Source of the DNA: Gigaspora rosea | Taxonomy: Eukaryota; Glomeromycota; Glomeromycetes; Diversisporales; Gigasporaceae | Length of the DNA stretch: 64,000 nucleotides | Assembly (NCBI GenBank): GCA_003550325.1 | Contig: QKWP01000266.1 | Location: forward strand, 144,863-208,862 | Direction: 5' to 3' | Shown: piece after piece, positions 11,801-22,087 of the stretch | Layout of the letters: each line of letters opens with the position of its first letter | How positions within the stretch are numbered: position 1 is the first letter of the stretch | Program-made: the position numbers and the translations under genes | Notes under the pieces: generated by a model | Databases searched by the model: none | Seen by the model: the letters and a program-made list of their open reading frames with translations, nothing else | What the model was told of the DNA's origin: nothing

Positions 11801-12242
11801 AAATGTAAAATATAATATATAATAATAATAAATAAAAAAATAAAAATTTTATAATACATTGTAAAACCATGTGAAATATTGCAAAATTCTTTAAAAAAGC
11901 ATGATTATGTAAATATGTATATCATTTATTTATTTTTAAAAAATTTTGAAAATTTGCGAAAATTTGCAAAATTTGCGAAACAATGCGAAAACACCACAAA
12001 ATATGCAAAAATATTACTCCTGCAATTCTGCAACCCCCAAAGGGTCATTTTTTTATTTCGCATTGTATCATAAGATTTTTGAAATATTATGGCAATAACT
12101 TACGTAAGATTACGTATATATCTGCTATAGCGTAAACTTACATAATTATTACCCCTATGTAATACTCTGAACTAATCGTAAGAGTTTCGCAAGCTTACGC
12201 TTGCGTAAAAACTTGCGGAGGTTTATGCATATTTTTTTTTGC

Positions 12243-12350
12243 TAATGGACTTAGGGTGGCTCCAAATCTGGTGTAGGAATTATCGGTAGATAAAATAAAT
12301 TCTCTTTTGTAGTCAGGGTATATTGAATAGGGGCAGTAGTGGTTAGTGCT
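12243..12350 (-). pseudogene. RNase H relic, N-terminal part
   Basis: The minus strand encodes DYKREFILSTDNSYTRFGAT followed by LSP. This is the start of a Ty3-type RNase H, where FILxTDAS carries the first catalytic Asp. The reading then runs straight into the terminal repeat of the 8011-12242 insertion. The other half of the domain resumes at 8008. Confidence 0.85.
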
Positions 12351-13417
12351 TGAGTTCATCAAAGGCTTTTTGACATTGGTTATTCCATTCATAAGTATTG
12401 TCCTTATGGAGCAATTGATTAAGAGAATAGGCAATAGAGGAGAAGTATTTAATAAATTGACAGTAGTATCCAGCAAGGCCTAAGAATGAGCATAGCTGGG
12501 TAACACTTTTTGGAGGTTGGATTTTCTGAACAGCAATAATCTTGTCTGGATCTGGGGGATTCCTTTTTCTTCTATAATATGTCCTAGAAAAGGTAAGTGC
12601 TTTATTCAAAAATTACATTTTTCTATGTTTAACTTCAATCCTGCTTCACGTATCCTGGTGAATACTTATCTTAAATGCTTAATATAGTCATCAAATGTTT
12701 GTAAGAAGACATTGGTATTATCCAGGTATACTACTACATATTTATAAGCTATGCCTTTATAAACTTTATTCATAAGGCATTGAAAAGTAGCAGAGGCATT
12801 ACACAGTCATAACATTGAACTCATAGGTTCCGTATTTGGTAATAAAAGCAGTTTTCTCTCTATCTTCTGGATGTACTTTTACTTGCTAGTATCCACTCAT
12901 AAGATCGAGAGTGGAAAATAGGTAGCTCCAGCAAGTGAATCAAGCATTTCATCTATTCGGGGTAGGGGTATTAATCCTTTTTGGTAACAGCATTGAGTTT
13001 TTAGTAGTCTATACAAAATCTTTTCTTTCCATTTTTTTTGGTTACCAATATAACAGGAAAGGCCCAAGGGCTAGAGAACTCTTTTATTAACTTGTTATCT
13101 AGCATTCGTTGTACCTCTTCATTAATAAAAGCTTGTTCAGTTAGAGGTACTATATAAGGGTGAGAGCTGACAAGAGGTACATTATTAGTAAAGATTCTAT
13201 GGGTTACTAGATCAGTTTTGCCTAGTTGGGTCATATCTTTTGCAAAAAGATCAGCAAATTCAAGAGGCAATTGTTGAAATTGGGCTCCCTGGTGAGTAGT
13301 TAAGAGTCCTACTTTTGGTTTGATTTTCTGAGTCATATTATAAATTTCTCGAATAATTCTGGGTCTATAATTGTTTGTATCTTCGAGTAGTTTTTGATCT
13401 TGCTCAGGATGACTCAA
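12350..13417 (-). pseudogene. Reverse transcriptase relic
   Basis: An open stretch 13001-13417 ends in the RT palm entry PVILVTKKNGKKRFCIDY. It is followed, with stops, by KLNAVTKKD, YPLPRIDEML, HPEDREKTAFITKYGTYEF and the active-site loop VVVYLDN. The last residue of the Y-L-D-D motif is Asn, so catalysis would be lost. Downstream, 12343-12609 encodes the RT thumb/connection (SVTQLCSFLGLAGYYCQFIK) leading into RNase H. In-frame stops (for example after FCIDY and KKD) and frameshifts are present. This is the Ty3-type RT of the element. Confidence 0.9.
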
Positions 13418-13539
13418 AAATTTTGAGCATCATCATTATTAAGATTTGATACAGAAGCGGCGGAAAAAGAGGATTCATTATATAGATTCCTTAGTCGATG
13501 ATAGAAGTTTTCAAAATAATTTACCTGACTTGTAGTTGT

Positions 13540-14915
13540 TTGGCCCTAATGTTTGAAAGTTTTAGCTTGTTCCCATAACAGATCAATAATTTGGGCCTGC
13601 TGTTTAATCTGTTCCTGAAGGATAAGAATCAGGTCTATTTGTTCTAAAGTTGCTGATATAGTTTTTATAGGGCAACAATAGGTGATTCTAGTGTTGGAGA
13701 GGTTGGAGGAGGTAGAATTCTGGATCTGGAGGAGGGTGAAGTGCTTCATAACATTCCTCACAATAGGAGCTAAATTGTTCTAATTCAGTATTCTTTTTGA
13801 CCATTATGCATTCCTTACAAAGTTCAACAGTTCCTTGTTATTGTCTTTATAAGTTTTCCATAGCTTTCCGTTGGTCATAATCTGGGTGGCTTGTATCAAA
13901 GCATTCAGCCAAAATTCTTTGCAGGGTTTCTTCTTCAGTTTCACTTAATTGAACTTGAGAGGCCCTCATGATGAATTAACTTCATCATAGGTATATCTCT
14001 GGTTGGAACAATTAGCGGCCTGGGGCTCCAAAGTGTGAGCAAGGTCTTCATCACTTTCACCAATCTGTATCTTGGCAAAATGATAAATTTGACTTTGGTT
14101 AAGGTCATATGCATGTCTGGCATTTCTAGTAGATTTAGTATAATGGCATACTCAATTCCATAAGTTGTAGTTAGGGTTCTATTCTATATCTTTTGTAGCT
14201 TTATAAGCATACAAGCATTCGAGATTGCAGAATCGGGTATCTTTTCCAATAGAATCAAGTTTAATCATCTTAGGTCTAATATCTTGTGCTCTACAGAGTA
14301 TACATTCTGTCAGCATTCTGCTGCCTTCACTATTAGTGAAGAACTCTATGCTTCATGGATCATCTGGATCTAGTTCTTGGTAGAAGTCAATCCAACATTC
14401 TTTGCAAAGTAAAATTTGTTCTAAGGGCCGGATATCTTCTGGTCTATTAGGTACCTTGCATTTGCAGCAATAGTTAATCCTAAAAGGAGAATAATGAGGT
14501 AGGTGTTTGGCATTTACTTCCTAAGTTTGACAACTATATTGATATCTTTGGTTTTCAAGAATCTGGGTCATTTGAAGGCAGTTAGCTCTAATTTGTCCAT
14601 ATTCTCTACACTAATAACATATATTATTAGGACAGTCTTTATATAGGTGGTATAGGTGCCAGGTTGAGAAAGGTTTTGCAGATATTTTGCTTAGGGGCTT
14701 GCTTTGGGCAGTATGCAGCAAGGTGTTCGTAATGATAGCAATGGTAATATTCATTGTTAGAACAGTCAGCACAAAGGTGGTTATAGAAGTAGCAGTGGTC
14801 ACATTTTTGTTTAGTGAAGGAGGCGCTGGGTCTGGATCTATGGGTGACAGTTGTCCAATTGTCAGGTTCTATTTCTACTACATAGGCTTTTTGGACAGAG
14901 ATATTTCTGTTCAAA
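13540..14915 (-). pseudogene. Cys-rich (CxxC) segment between protease and RT
   Basis: The minus strand shows repeated zinc-binding-like pairs. These include KCDHC, CADC and YHCYHYEHLAAYCP in the 14639-14914 ORF, and CCKC, LLCKECW and ECILCRAQDIR in 14280-14480. It is broken by stops. Known Ty3 elements carry a zinc knuckle at the end of Gag. A second, longer Cys-rich block downstream of protease is unusual and may be a lineage-specific domain. No function is assigned; the pattern itself is clear. Confidence 0.6.
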
Positions 14916-15164
14916 CTTTTCTAGTTCCTTTTTATTAGTAATAGTAGGTTGGGCAGGCAATGGTTGATTATGTTCATAGATGGTTGGTATATGAATTCTC
15001 TTTTTATTCCACCTGAGAGTGTAGGCTTTGTTTTTCTAACTATAACTGGCATTTACTTTCTGTAACTAGTCATTACCTAAAAGTAATAAGTAAGAGGTGG
15101 CATTCATTACTTCAACATCTATAGGGATAGTGGTTCCTTCAATTTCAATAGGTAAGTTTTGAAT

Positions 15165-15330
15165 TATGCCTAGGGTCAAACAGAGGGTCCAGTAGCTGAG
15201 ACAATATGGCTGGAAGAAGGTGCTTCTATTTTTATTCCAAGTTCCTTTACAACTTGGCTAGAGATCATGCTGACAGCAGCACCACTATTAATTACAGTAT
15301 GATAAGGCTTTCTATTGAGTTTAATATTAC
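15165..15330 (-). pseudogene. Retropepsin (aspartic protease) relic
   Basis: The minus strand encodes NRKPYHTVINSGAAVSMISS followed by QVVKELGIKI. This is the retropepsin active-site region, normally D-S/T-G-A. Here the catalytic Asp reads Asn (AAT), so even an intact reading frame would be inactive. It sits between gag and the Cys-rich segment, the usual protease position. The fold beyond the active-site loop was not traced. Confidence 0.75.
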
Positions 15331-15389
15331 ACTTATCAGGAGTAGTATAGGTAGGAGTCTGGGTTTGTGGGTTTTGGATTCTTCAATCA

Positions 15390-18012
15390 AATAGTTAGAG
15401 AGAGCAGTACTAATAAATTCATTGACCAAGAAAGCTTCAAATTGTTCGTAGGTGTAATCATTGGCAGTGTCAAGAGTATAAACATTACAAGGATATGGTG
15501 TAGATGATCTATTGTGAGATCTGGATCGATTAGAGGAGTGATAACTTCAATTGTCTCTGTATCTATCATGGGACTGACTTCATCTCCTGGATCAGTCATA
15601 TCCAGAGCGGTTATAATTCCTATCTCGGAATTGGCTTCTATTTCTGGATCTGGATCTGTCATAGAATCGGTTATTCCTAAAGAAGTTATTACTGCTTCTA
15701 CCTCGGGATTGGTATCCCTGGTAGTCCTTCCTGTTGTCCTGGTATCTAGTATGACAGTTCTGAATGAAATGTCCTTTTTGTCCACAGTAATAGCATGTGG
15801 CATTTCCAGCATTGAATTGGAGTTGGTCCTTGCTTTGATTAGTGTAGTAGGCAGAAGTAACAGTAGGAGGAGCAGCTTGATTCTCAGCAACATTTATACT
15901 AAGCTTGGCAATTTGTTCAGTAAGGTGCTCAATAGCTTAGTTGGTATCATTAGCATTATGTTCAGAAGCCATCATTCATTCTGTTTCCCATTTACATGCC
16001 TTGGTAATAGCAGCAGCCAAGTCAGCAGATTCAGCAGCTTGGACATTCATAGCATATTCGGGTCGTAATCCTTGGATAAAGAATTGGATCATAACTGCAG
16101 CTAGAAAGTTATTGAGAGGGTCTACTCATCCTTTTAATTGTTTAAAACGACTAACATAAGTGTTAACAGTGTCTGTGCCTTGTTGATTTCAAAGAATTTT
16201 TTTTGCCAAGCAGCTTTTTGCTTGGTAGTGCTAAATTTTTCTTTAAAAAGGTGGGTAAAGCCAGTGTTGTACATGGGACAATTTTGGACAATTTTGGACA
16301 TTTTTTCAAATTAAAATTACTTGAAATTTTATTAAAAAATCTATTTTAATTTTTTTTACCAATAGTCCAGCACCTAAAAAAATATATAATTATATATATT
16401 TTTTAAATAACTTTATTGATTAGTTAAACATAGGACATAGGCTTGGACGATTTTGGACAATCTTGGATGTTGGACATTTTACATAGTATGATGTGTCCTA
16501 TATACAATACTAGGTAAAGCTATAGACTCGATTACCATCAACAACATTGCCATATTGGTTGTAATAAAAATGTGTTGAAGTATTATCAAGACTGGAAAAC
16601 CACTCCTGGGTGCTGTCCTTCATATAAGCAGCAGCTAACTCCAATTGGCGAGTAGGGCTCCAATGGTTAGCCTTAGCAGTTTGTTCAAATTCTTCAACCC
16701 AGGTAGCTGGGTCCTGAGTTCCATCACTACGATAAAAATCAATTTTGATTAGAGATTTCTCACCACTGCATCCAAGAGCATTGGCAAGGGCATCATAGCT
16801 TGTGCAGTATCTTGTAAAAATTGATCTCCCATATTTAATTCTGGTTCTGGTTCTTCATTTTCTACAGTGTCTTCTGAGTTAGGGTCTGAATGTTTTTCTT
16901 CTTCTTCTATTTCTTTTTGATAATTTATTTCTTCTAGTACGTCTGCTAATTTGTATAAAATTCTATCTACATTTATTTCTTCTAAATTTTCTTCTGCTAA
17001 ATTTATTTCTTCTTGATGAATTTCTGGTACAACAATTCCCAGACCAGAATAAGCTCTAATTATCTGGTGCTGAACAATTTCTAGTTGAGGATTAAAAGTT
17101 TAACGTTGTCATTGTAGAGGAAGAGTGCGTAGAGGAGTATTATTAGGTGAAAAACTAGTTTCAGAATAGACTTCAGTAACTACAAGCGGGCGAGAAGCAG
17201 TTGTCGGTTGAGGTGTGCATTGAAAATATGCAATGAGGTTAATATTGTGTATGAATCAAGCAACTCGATTTAAAGGGAGTGTACATTAGCGAGAGAAGAG
17301 AATATCTAGAGGGATTTCACTAAGGGGGAGAGGTTGAAAATGCAAGAGTAGGAGAAAAAGGTATTTGGGTAGTATTTTCATTATAAGGTGCTAATATAGT
17401 AGAGTGAGTGGAATGGAAAGGTCCCACTTGGTTATCTAAATCTTCTGGTTATAAGGTACGTACAGGTTGAGAAGTCGGTATAAGACTAAATTCAAGATTG
17501 TTAGTAGTAGTTTGAATTATAGGTGAAAGGTGATCAAGGGTATCGATAATGTGACCAAATGAAGGAATAGAAGTAGTAAGGCCTTCGATATAGTAGTTAA
17601 AAATATTTGCTGTAAAATCTGCTGGTAAAGTAAGAGCAAGAGTATATAGAGTGAAGTGTCAGAGTAAATCAGCAATGACCTCTTTAGGGTCCGAATAAGA
17701 ATTATGGTATCGATAGCTAAAAACAATATCCCAAGCAGCAGCTCTACAAGTAGTATAGCTGTTTGGGTGGGTTAAGATGAAAAAGGTGTCAATAGTAACT
17801 TATGAATATTGGCTAGCAAAGTAAGTATCCCGGTACTGATTCCAAAAATGCTGAAAATGTCGATGATAGCTATAAGTTGAATTGCAAACAGTACAAGATA
17901 AATCTGGGTGACTAAGTTGGAAAACGGTAGTAGCAAGAGCAGATGGATAGTTAGCGTCATGTGTTTTAATTTGTTGGAGACTAATTTGGTAGGCTCTATT
18001 TACTTTAGTCAT
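15390..18012 (-). pseudogene. gag pseudogene of the LTR element
   Basis: Starts at an ATG at 18012 (peptide begins MTKVNRAYQISLQQIKTHDA). The core is a retrotransposon Gag domain around 16520-16740, with the signature DPATWVEEFEQTAKANHW followed by QLELAAAYMKD and WFSSLDN. It continues past the nested MITE with KEKFSTTKQKAAWQKKFFEI. A perfect CCHC zinc knuckle, CYYCGQKGHFIQNC, lies near 15752-15793, followed by an Arg/Ser-rich tail. Several stops and frame changes occur, and a 251 bp MITE interrupts it at 16262. Gag would form the particle and bind RNA. Short fragments on the plus strand here are antisense shadows. Confidence 0.85.
16262..16512. mobile_element. 251 bp hAT-like MITE inserted in gag
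   Basis: Ends are CAGTGTTGTACATGGGACA on the left and, inward from the right, TAGTATTGTATATAGGACA. An exact 8-bp repeat GGTAAAGC flanks it (16254-16261 and 16513-16520), the duplication length of hAT elements. Removing the element plus one GGTAAAGC restores continuous Gag reading across the junction. It contains repeated GGACAATTTTGGAC words near both ends and no ORF. Confidence 0.9.
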
Positions 18013-18412
18013 AAAGAGACCTAAAGTTTAATAACTAATTTTTAACTAAAAATGTAGGAAAATAGATAGGGTTCAATGTGCTAACTAAGAGGTAAGGGAT
18101 TTCTAATCTGATTCTAAAACTAACTAAAATTTAACTAAAAATACTAAAACAAAAGAAAATGCTACAAAAGCAAAGGCTTCAAGTATGCCCTTCTGAACAA
18201 ATCTTTTTTAATTCAACAGGAAAATACCAGTACAACAAATGCAAGAGGCTTCAAGTATGCCCTTCTGAACGAATCTTTTCAATTTGACAGGAAAACCAAA
18301 AACAATTACTTAATTAAAAGAGAGAAGAGGAAGAGGTGAGGTAACCCAAAAATATCCTTTCAGGTATGGAGGAAGTGAGGTTCTAGTGTTCCGGCTGTTT
18401 TAAATGATTTCT

Positions 18413-18426
18413 GCCAGAAGGCACCA
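18413..18426 (-). other. Primer-binding site of the LTR element
   Basis: Three bases inside the 5' LTR the minus strand reads TGGTGCCTTCTGGC. The leading TGG is complementary to a tRNA 3' CCA, and the sequence could pair with a tRNA ending GCCAGAAGGCACCA. The tRNA identity is not assigned. Confidence 0.7.
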
Positions 18427-18429
18427 AAA

Positions 18430-18924
18430 TGTTACAAGCAACTATAGCCTTCAATATAGTACTTGCAACACAGCACACAGCGACAGGGATCTTATAAGGG
18501 TTAGAGAAGATATGAAGTGGTGTGGAAGTAGAATATTTCTTCACTAGAGCAGTTCAGTATAAGTTTATTAAATGGCGAGAGTATATTTATTTGGCAAAGA
18601 TATATTTTATTTATTTAGATAATAATAATCAAGAGATACAACTATTTTAAGTATTAGAGGGAAAAGAAGGAGAATCTGAGTCTAAGCTAAAAAGAATTGT
18701 GTAGAAGGTCAGAAAGCTAGAGCTTATATATCTTTCAAGTGAGTAATAAAATAATACAATAATATAAAGATAATAATTATAAACTATAAAACTATAAAAC
18801 TGTAAAACTGTAAAACTGTAAAACTGTAAAACTACAAAACTGTAAAACTGTGTAAAAACTGTAAAACTGTAAAACTGTAAAACTCCGCTTTACTCTGTAT
18901 CTAACAAGAAACCTATTTATAACA
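18430..18924 (-). repeat. 5' LTR of the Ty3-like element
   Basis: On the plus strand it begins TGTTACAAGCAACTATAG and ends TATTTATAACA, so it has TG...CA-type ends. It aligns end to end with 3899-4377. It includes an internal tandem run of TGTAAAACTG-type units (about 18787-18884) whose copy number differs from the other LTR. Base differences and small indels between the LTRs show an old insertion. Confidence 0.93.
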
Positions 18925-19263
18925 ATATTACAGTCTCAGATATTATTAAATTAGAATAATACAGAATTAGAAAATTCTTGATAATTCTATATAAATATAT
19001 ACTAGTCTATGGTGCTACTAATTATTGTTTGTTTTCTAATTTACTTTATAAAGCTCTTGGTATTATACATATTTATAAGATTATTTATATTAAAATTAAT
19101 TTACAAATTTTAGTCCAAAAATATACCAAATATGAACATTAAAAATTGTATTTTTGATAGTTTAAGGTTATCAATCAAAAGGTTTAAATTTCATAGCATG
19201 AATATCAACCAATCAAATCAATCAAAAACTTATATCCTGAAATACTGAAATATATCTTATTAC

Positions 19264-19515
19264 TAAGGCTATTCAGTATCTGAAATTCAATTTTTAAATT
19301 AGTTACAGGCTGCAACTAAATAAAAAAATAGTTGCAGATTATAGAATTCATAAAAATTCAGTTGTGTGCATAAGCATTTAATCAAAATTTATATATAAAA
19401 TTTGCAAATTTATGTGCAGAATTCACATATGCATTTCAGATTTTGTTGCAAAAATTTAAAAATTGTTGTAGTCTGCTGACTCCACAATCCAATTTCAGAT
19501 ACTAAGCCTATTATA
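19264..19515. mobile_element. ~250 bp MITE
   Basis: Left end AGGCTATTCAGTATCTGAAA; right end read inward AGGCTTAGTATCTGAAATTGG. TA lies next to both ends. No coding. The boundaries are accurate to a few bases. Confidence 0.65.
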
Positions 19516-19596
19516 GTATTAATACTTTTATTAAATATTTAAATTTTATTTTATTTAATAGTTATAGGACATGATCTACTAAGTGCTATTACTTAT

Positions 19597-20046
19597 AAAT
19601 CAATTAGTTGACTCATCTAATTTTATATATAAATATATACAAAAATTTATTTAAATTAAATTTATTTAAAATATATATATAAGTCTTTAAATTTTAAATA
19701 TATATTCTTTAGTATTTAATAATCTTTAATTTAAAGGTTTAGTTCTTGGCTTTAAATAGTTCAAAGATAATCTTTTTTAAGTTGATCAATTCTTTACTAT
19801 GTTCTTTAAGTCAAATAAGGACCTCAAACATCTAGTATGGAGGTCATACATTACACATTTTAGCAAAAAGATCTAAATTTAAAAAGCAAAAAATAGTTTT
19901 TAGCAATTATCTTAGCACCCAGTAGTCCAATTTGAATAAACTTTTTTAAAATAAAGCTCTCAATAGGGCGCGTCTAACAAAAAAAAGTTTATTCAATTCT
20001 AATTACTGGATCAGAAGTTTCTAAATAAATAATGTTTTGTCATTTT
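19597..20046 (+). repeat. Dispersed ~450 bp repeat, copy 1
   Basis: Nearly identical in order and wording to 43118-43568: AATTAGTTGACTCATCTAAT, TAGTTCAAAGA, TTGATCAATTCTTTACTATG, CAATTATCTTAGCACCCAGT, AATAAAGCTCTCAATAGG, CTAATTACTGGATCAGAAGT. No long ORF. It probably belongs to a longer repeat. Its likely 3' continuation (ACATATATCAAAGATGTCCG) appears near 22060, beyond the hairpin at 20160-21621. Confidence 0.8.
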
Positions 20047-20159
20047 TAGCAAAGAGAATTGCTATTTGCACCATGAATTTTTGCTATTGCACCATAGTAC
20101 ATGTAGATTACCTCAATTTTGTTACTTAAATATTTTAACTTTTAAAAACTTTTATTAAT

Positions 20160-21621
20160 ATTATCTCTATAAGTTCTTGATCAAATTTAATAATTTTTTT
20201 ATTTGAATTCTATGGATTCGTAGAATTAAAATAAAAAACTTTTCATCAAATTTGGTCAAGAACTCATAGAGATATCTTTGATGAAAGTTCCTGTAAACAA
20301 TTTCTTTGCAATATGTTTTTTTGCTTTTTCAAAATAACCCATTGTTTGGCAATGATTTACAAGAAATTTTACTATGCTAACTAAAAAAATTTTATAATAA
20401 GACTTGTAGCACATATCATGGACTAATAGAATCTCAAATTTCATAAAAAATATTAAAAACTCGTGAAGATATTAACATTTTTGTAAATTTTGACACATAC
20501 GTTTTCACAAGTTTTCCTCTAAACTTCAAATGATTCTGGAAGCACTTTTTCAAAATGAAACCTCCAAAACATGAATAGTAAGTAAATAGAATAGGTATTC
20601 GAAAGTCTTCAGTTAAAATTTCATCATAAATGGATTAATATTGATGAAGTTATGATGATTTTCAATTTGCTTCCAGATTCAGAATTTTCTAAAATTTTCA
20701 ATTTTGATGAAAACAGAAAAATCACTATCACAGGCTAAATTTTTACAAGTTCAAATAAAACAAGTTACTGTGCAATAATACAAACAATAGAGAATATACT
20801 AAAATTTTGCTTTCTATAATTTCAAGTTATTTGGTTAAATATTCATTCCATAATAGCTTTTTTTTCATTTGGCACAGCTTCTTTTAAAGAAGCTGCACCA
20901 AATGAAAAAAAGCTATTATAGAATGAATATTTAACCAAATAACTTGAAATTTTAGAAAGCAAAATTTTAACCTATTCTCTATTGATTTTATTAGTGCACA
21001 GTAATTTGTTTATTTGAACTTGTGGAAATCTAGCCTGTGATGGTGATTTTTCTGTTTTGATCAAATTTGAAAATTTTAGAAAATCCCGAATCTGGAAGCA
21101 AATAGAAATATCATCATAACTTCGTCAATATTAATCCGTTTTTGATGAAATTTTAACTAAAGACTCTTGAATATCTATTTATCAACTTATTTAATCGTAT
21201 TTTGTATGTTTCATTTTGAGAAGGTGCCTCTAGAAGCATTTGAAGTTTAGAGAAAAACTTGTGAAAACGTATGTGATCAAATTTACAAAAACGTTAATAT
21301 CCTTATGAGTTTTCAATATTTTTCATAAAATTTGAGATTCTATTAGTCCATGATATGCGCTATAAGTCTTGTTATAAATTATTTTTTAGTTAGATAGTAA
21401 AATTTCTTGTAAATCACCACCGAACAGTGGTTATTTTGAAAAAGCAAAAAAACATATTGCAAAGAAGCTGCATTGAAATTGTTTACAGGAACTTTCATCA
21501 AAAATATCTTTATAAGTTCTTGACCAAATTTGATAAAAATTTTTTTATTTTAATTGTACAAATCCATAGAATTCAAATAAAAAAATTTTTATTAAATTGA
21601 TCAAGAACTTATAGAGATAAT
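20160..21621. repeat. 1.46 kb spacer-free hairpin (giant foldback element)
   Basis: The two ~730-bp arms are inverted copies that meet at AGCTTCTTTTAAAGAAGCT (20876-20894), leaving essentially no loop. Outer ends read ATTATCTCTATAAGTTCTTG inward on both sides. Matching landmarks at mirrored positions include the GCAATATGTTTTTTTGCTTT block, the CTTGTAAATCATTGC/ACC block, the GAAGCATTTGAAG block and TTCATTTGGCACAGCTTC. Each outer end also holds a smaller palindrome of its own around a GAATTC..CATAGAATTC core. No ORF of substance. It is a foldback transposon or an inverted duplication. Confidence 0.92.
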
Positions 21622-22085
21622 ATTAACTACAATTATTTTGTGAATTACTAACTAATTTGCATCTCTATGCATTACATAATTATTTGTTTATTGATATACA
21701 ATCACGATCAAAGATTATAATACATATGCAGGGTAAGTACCAAGTTGCTATTGATACTAAAGCCCGATTACATGCTACAACTACTTTTATTTATTTTTAA
21801 TTATAATTGATTATTACTTTACAATATATAGCTATTAACAACTTGTTATATCCGGATCGATCATTATAGCGCAACTTAACTTGTTACAATGATTTTTGCA
21901 AAAATGTGGGTAAATTGCTAACAATAAAATATAATATGCATAAAATCTTAGTAATTCGCCAAAATATTCAATTATGACCTTTTTAAAATTAACTTCAATT
22001 TGCTAAAATTTAAATTTGGACCTTAGAACAAATTTGAGTCAATTTGCTAAAAAAAATATGACATATATCAAAGATGTCCGGGGTT
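21622..22085. other. AT-rich intergenic stretch
   Basis: Between the hairpin and element A2. It includes a short relic similar to the end of the 43118 repeat family (about 21985-22080). No gene seen. Confidence 0.45.
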
Positions 22086-22087
22086 CT

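Larger units (their letters stand above)
8011..12242. mobile_element. 4.2 kb TIR element inserted in RNase H
   Basis: The left end, GCAAAAATATATATGCATAA then ACTTCCGCAAGTTTTTACG, matches the inverted right end (GCAAAAAAAAATATGCATAA then ACCTCCGCAAGTTTTTACG). TA flanks both sides (8009-8010, 12243-12244). The flanks are the two halves of one RNase H domain, so the boundaries are independently supported. No transposase is visible. The interior is made of low-complexity blocks: diverged repeats (8500-9540), a GAGCGTATACG repeat (9980-10130) and a ~260-bp tandem repeat (10770-11800). It is a large non-autonomous element, TA-target type. Confidence 0.88.
3894..18929 (-). mobile_element. Ty3/gypsy-like LTR retrotransposon, minus strand, decayed, with nested insertions
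   Basis: A complete but dead LTR element. LTRs at 18430-18924 (5' for the element) and 3899-4377 (3') are bounded by ATATT on both sides (3894-3898, 18925-18929), a 5-bp duplication typical of this group. The primer-binding site begins three bases inside the 5' LTR, and a purine tract abuts the 3' LTR. The order on the minus strand is gag, protease, Cys-rich segment, RT, RNase H, integrase, 3' ORF; RT before integrase is the Ty3 order. Frameshifts and many in-frame stops disable it, and active-site residues are changed in protease and RT. Two later insertions sit inside (8011-12242 and 16262-16512). The segment around 5.2-6.2 kb has no recognisable retroelement coding and may be untranslated or a further insertion. 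Confidence 0.92.

Noticed and set aside
15514..16159. 184- and 72-residue plus-strand ORFs
   Set aside because: Antisense to the Arg/Ser-rich gag region of the minus-strand retroelement; Ser/Val composition is the complement of that coding sequence.
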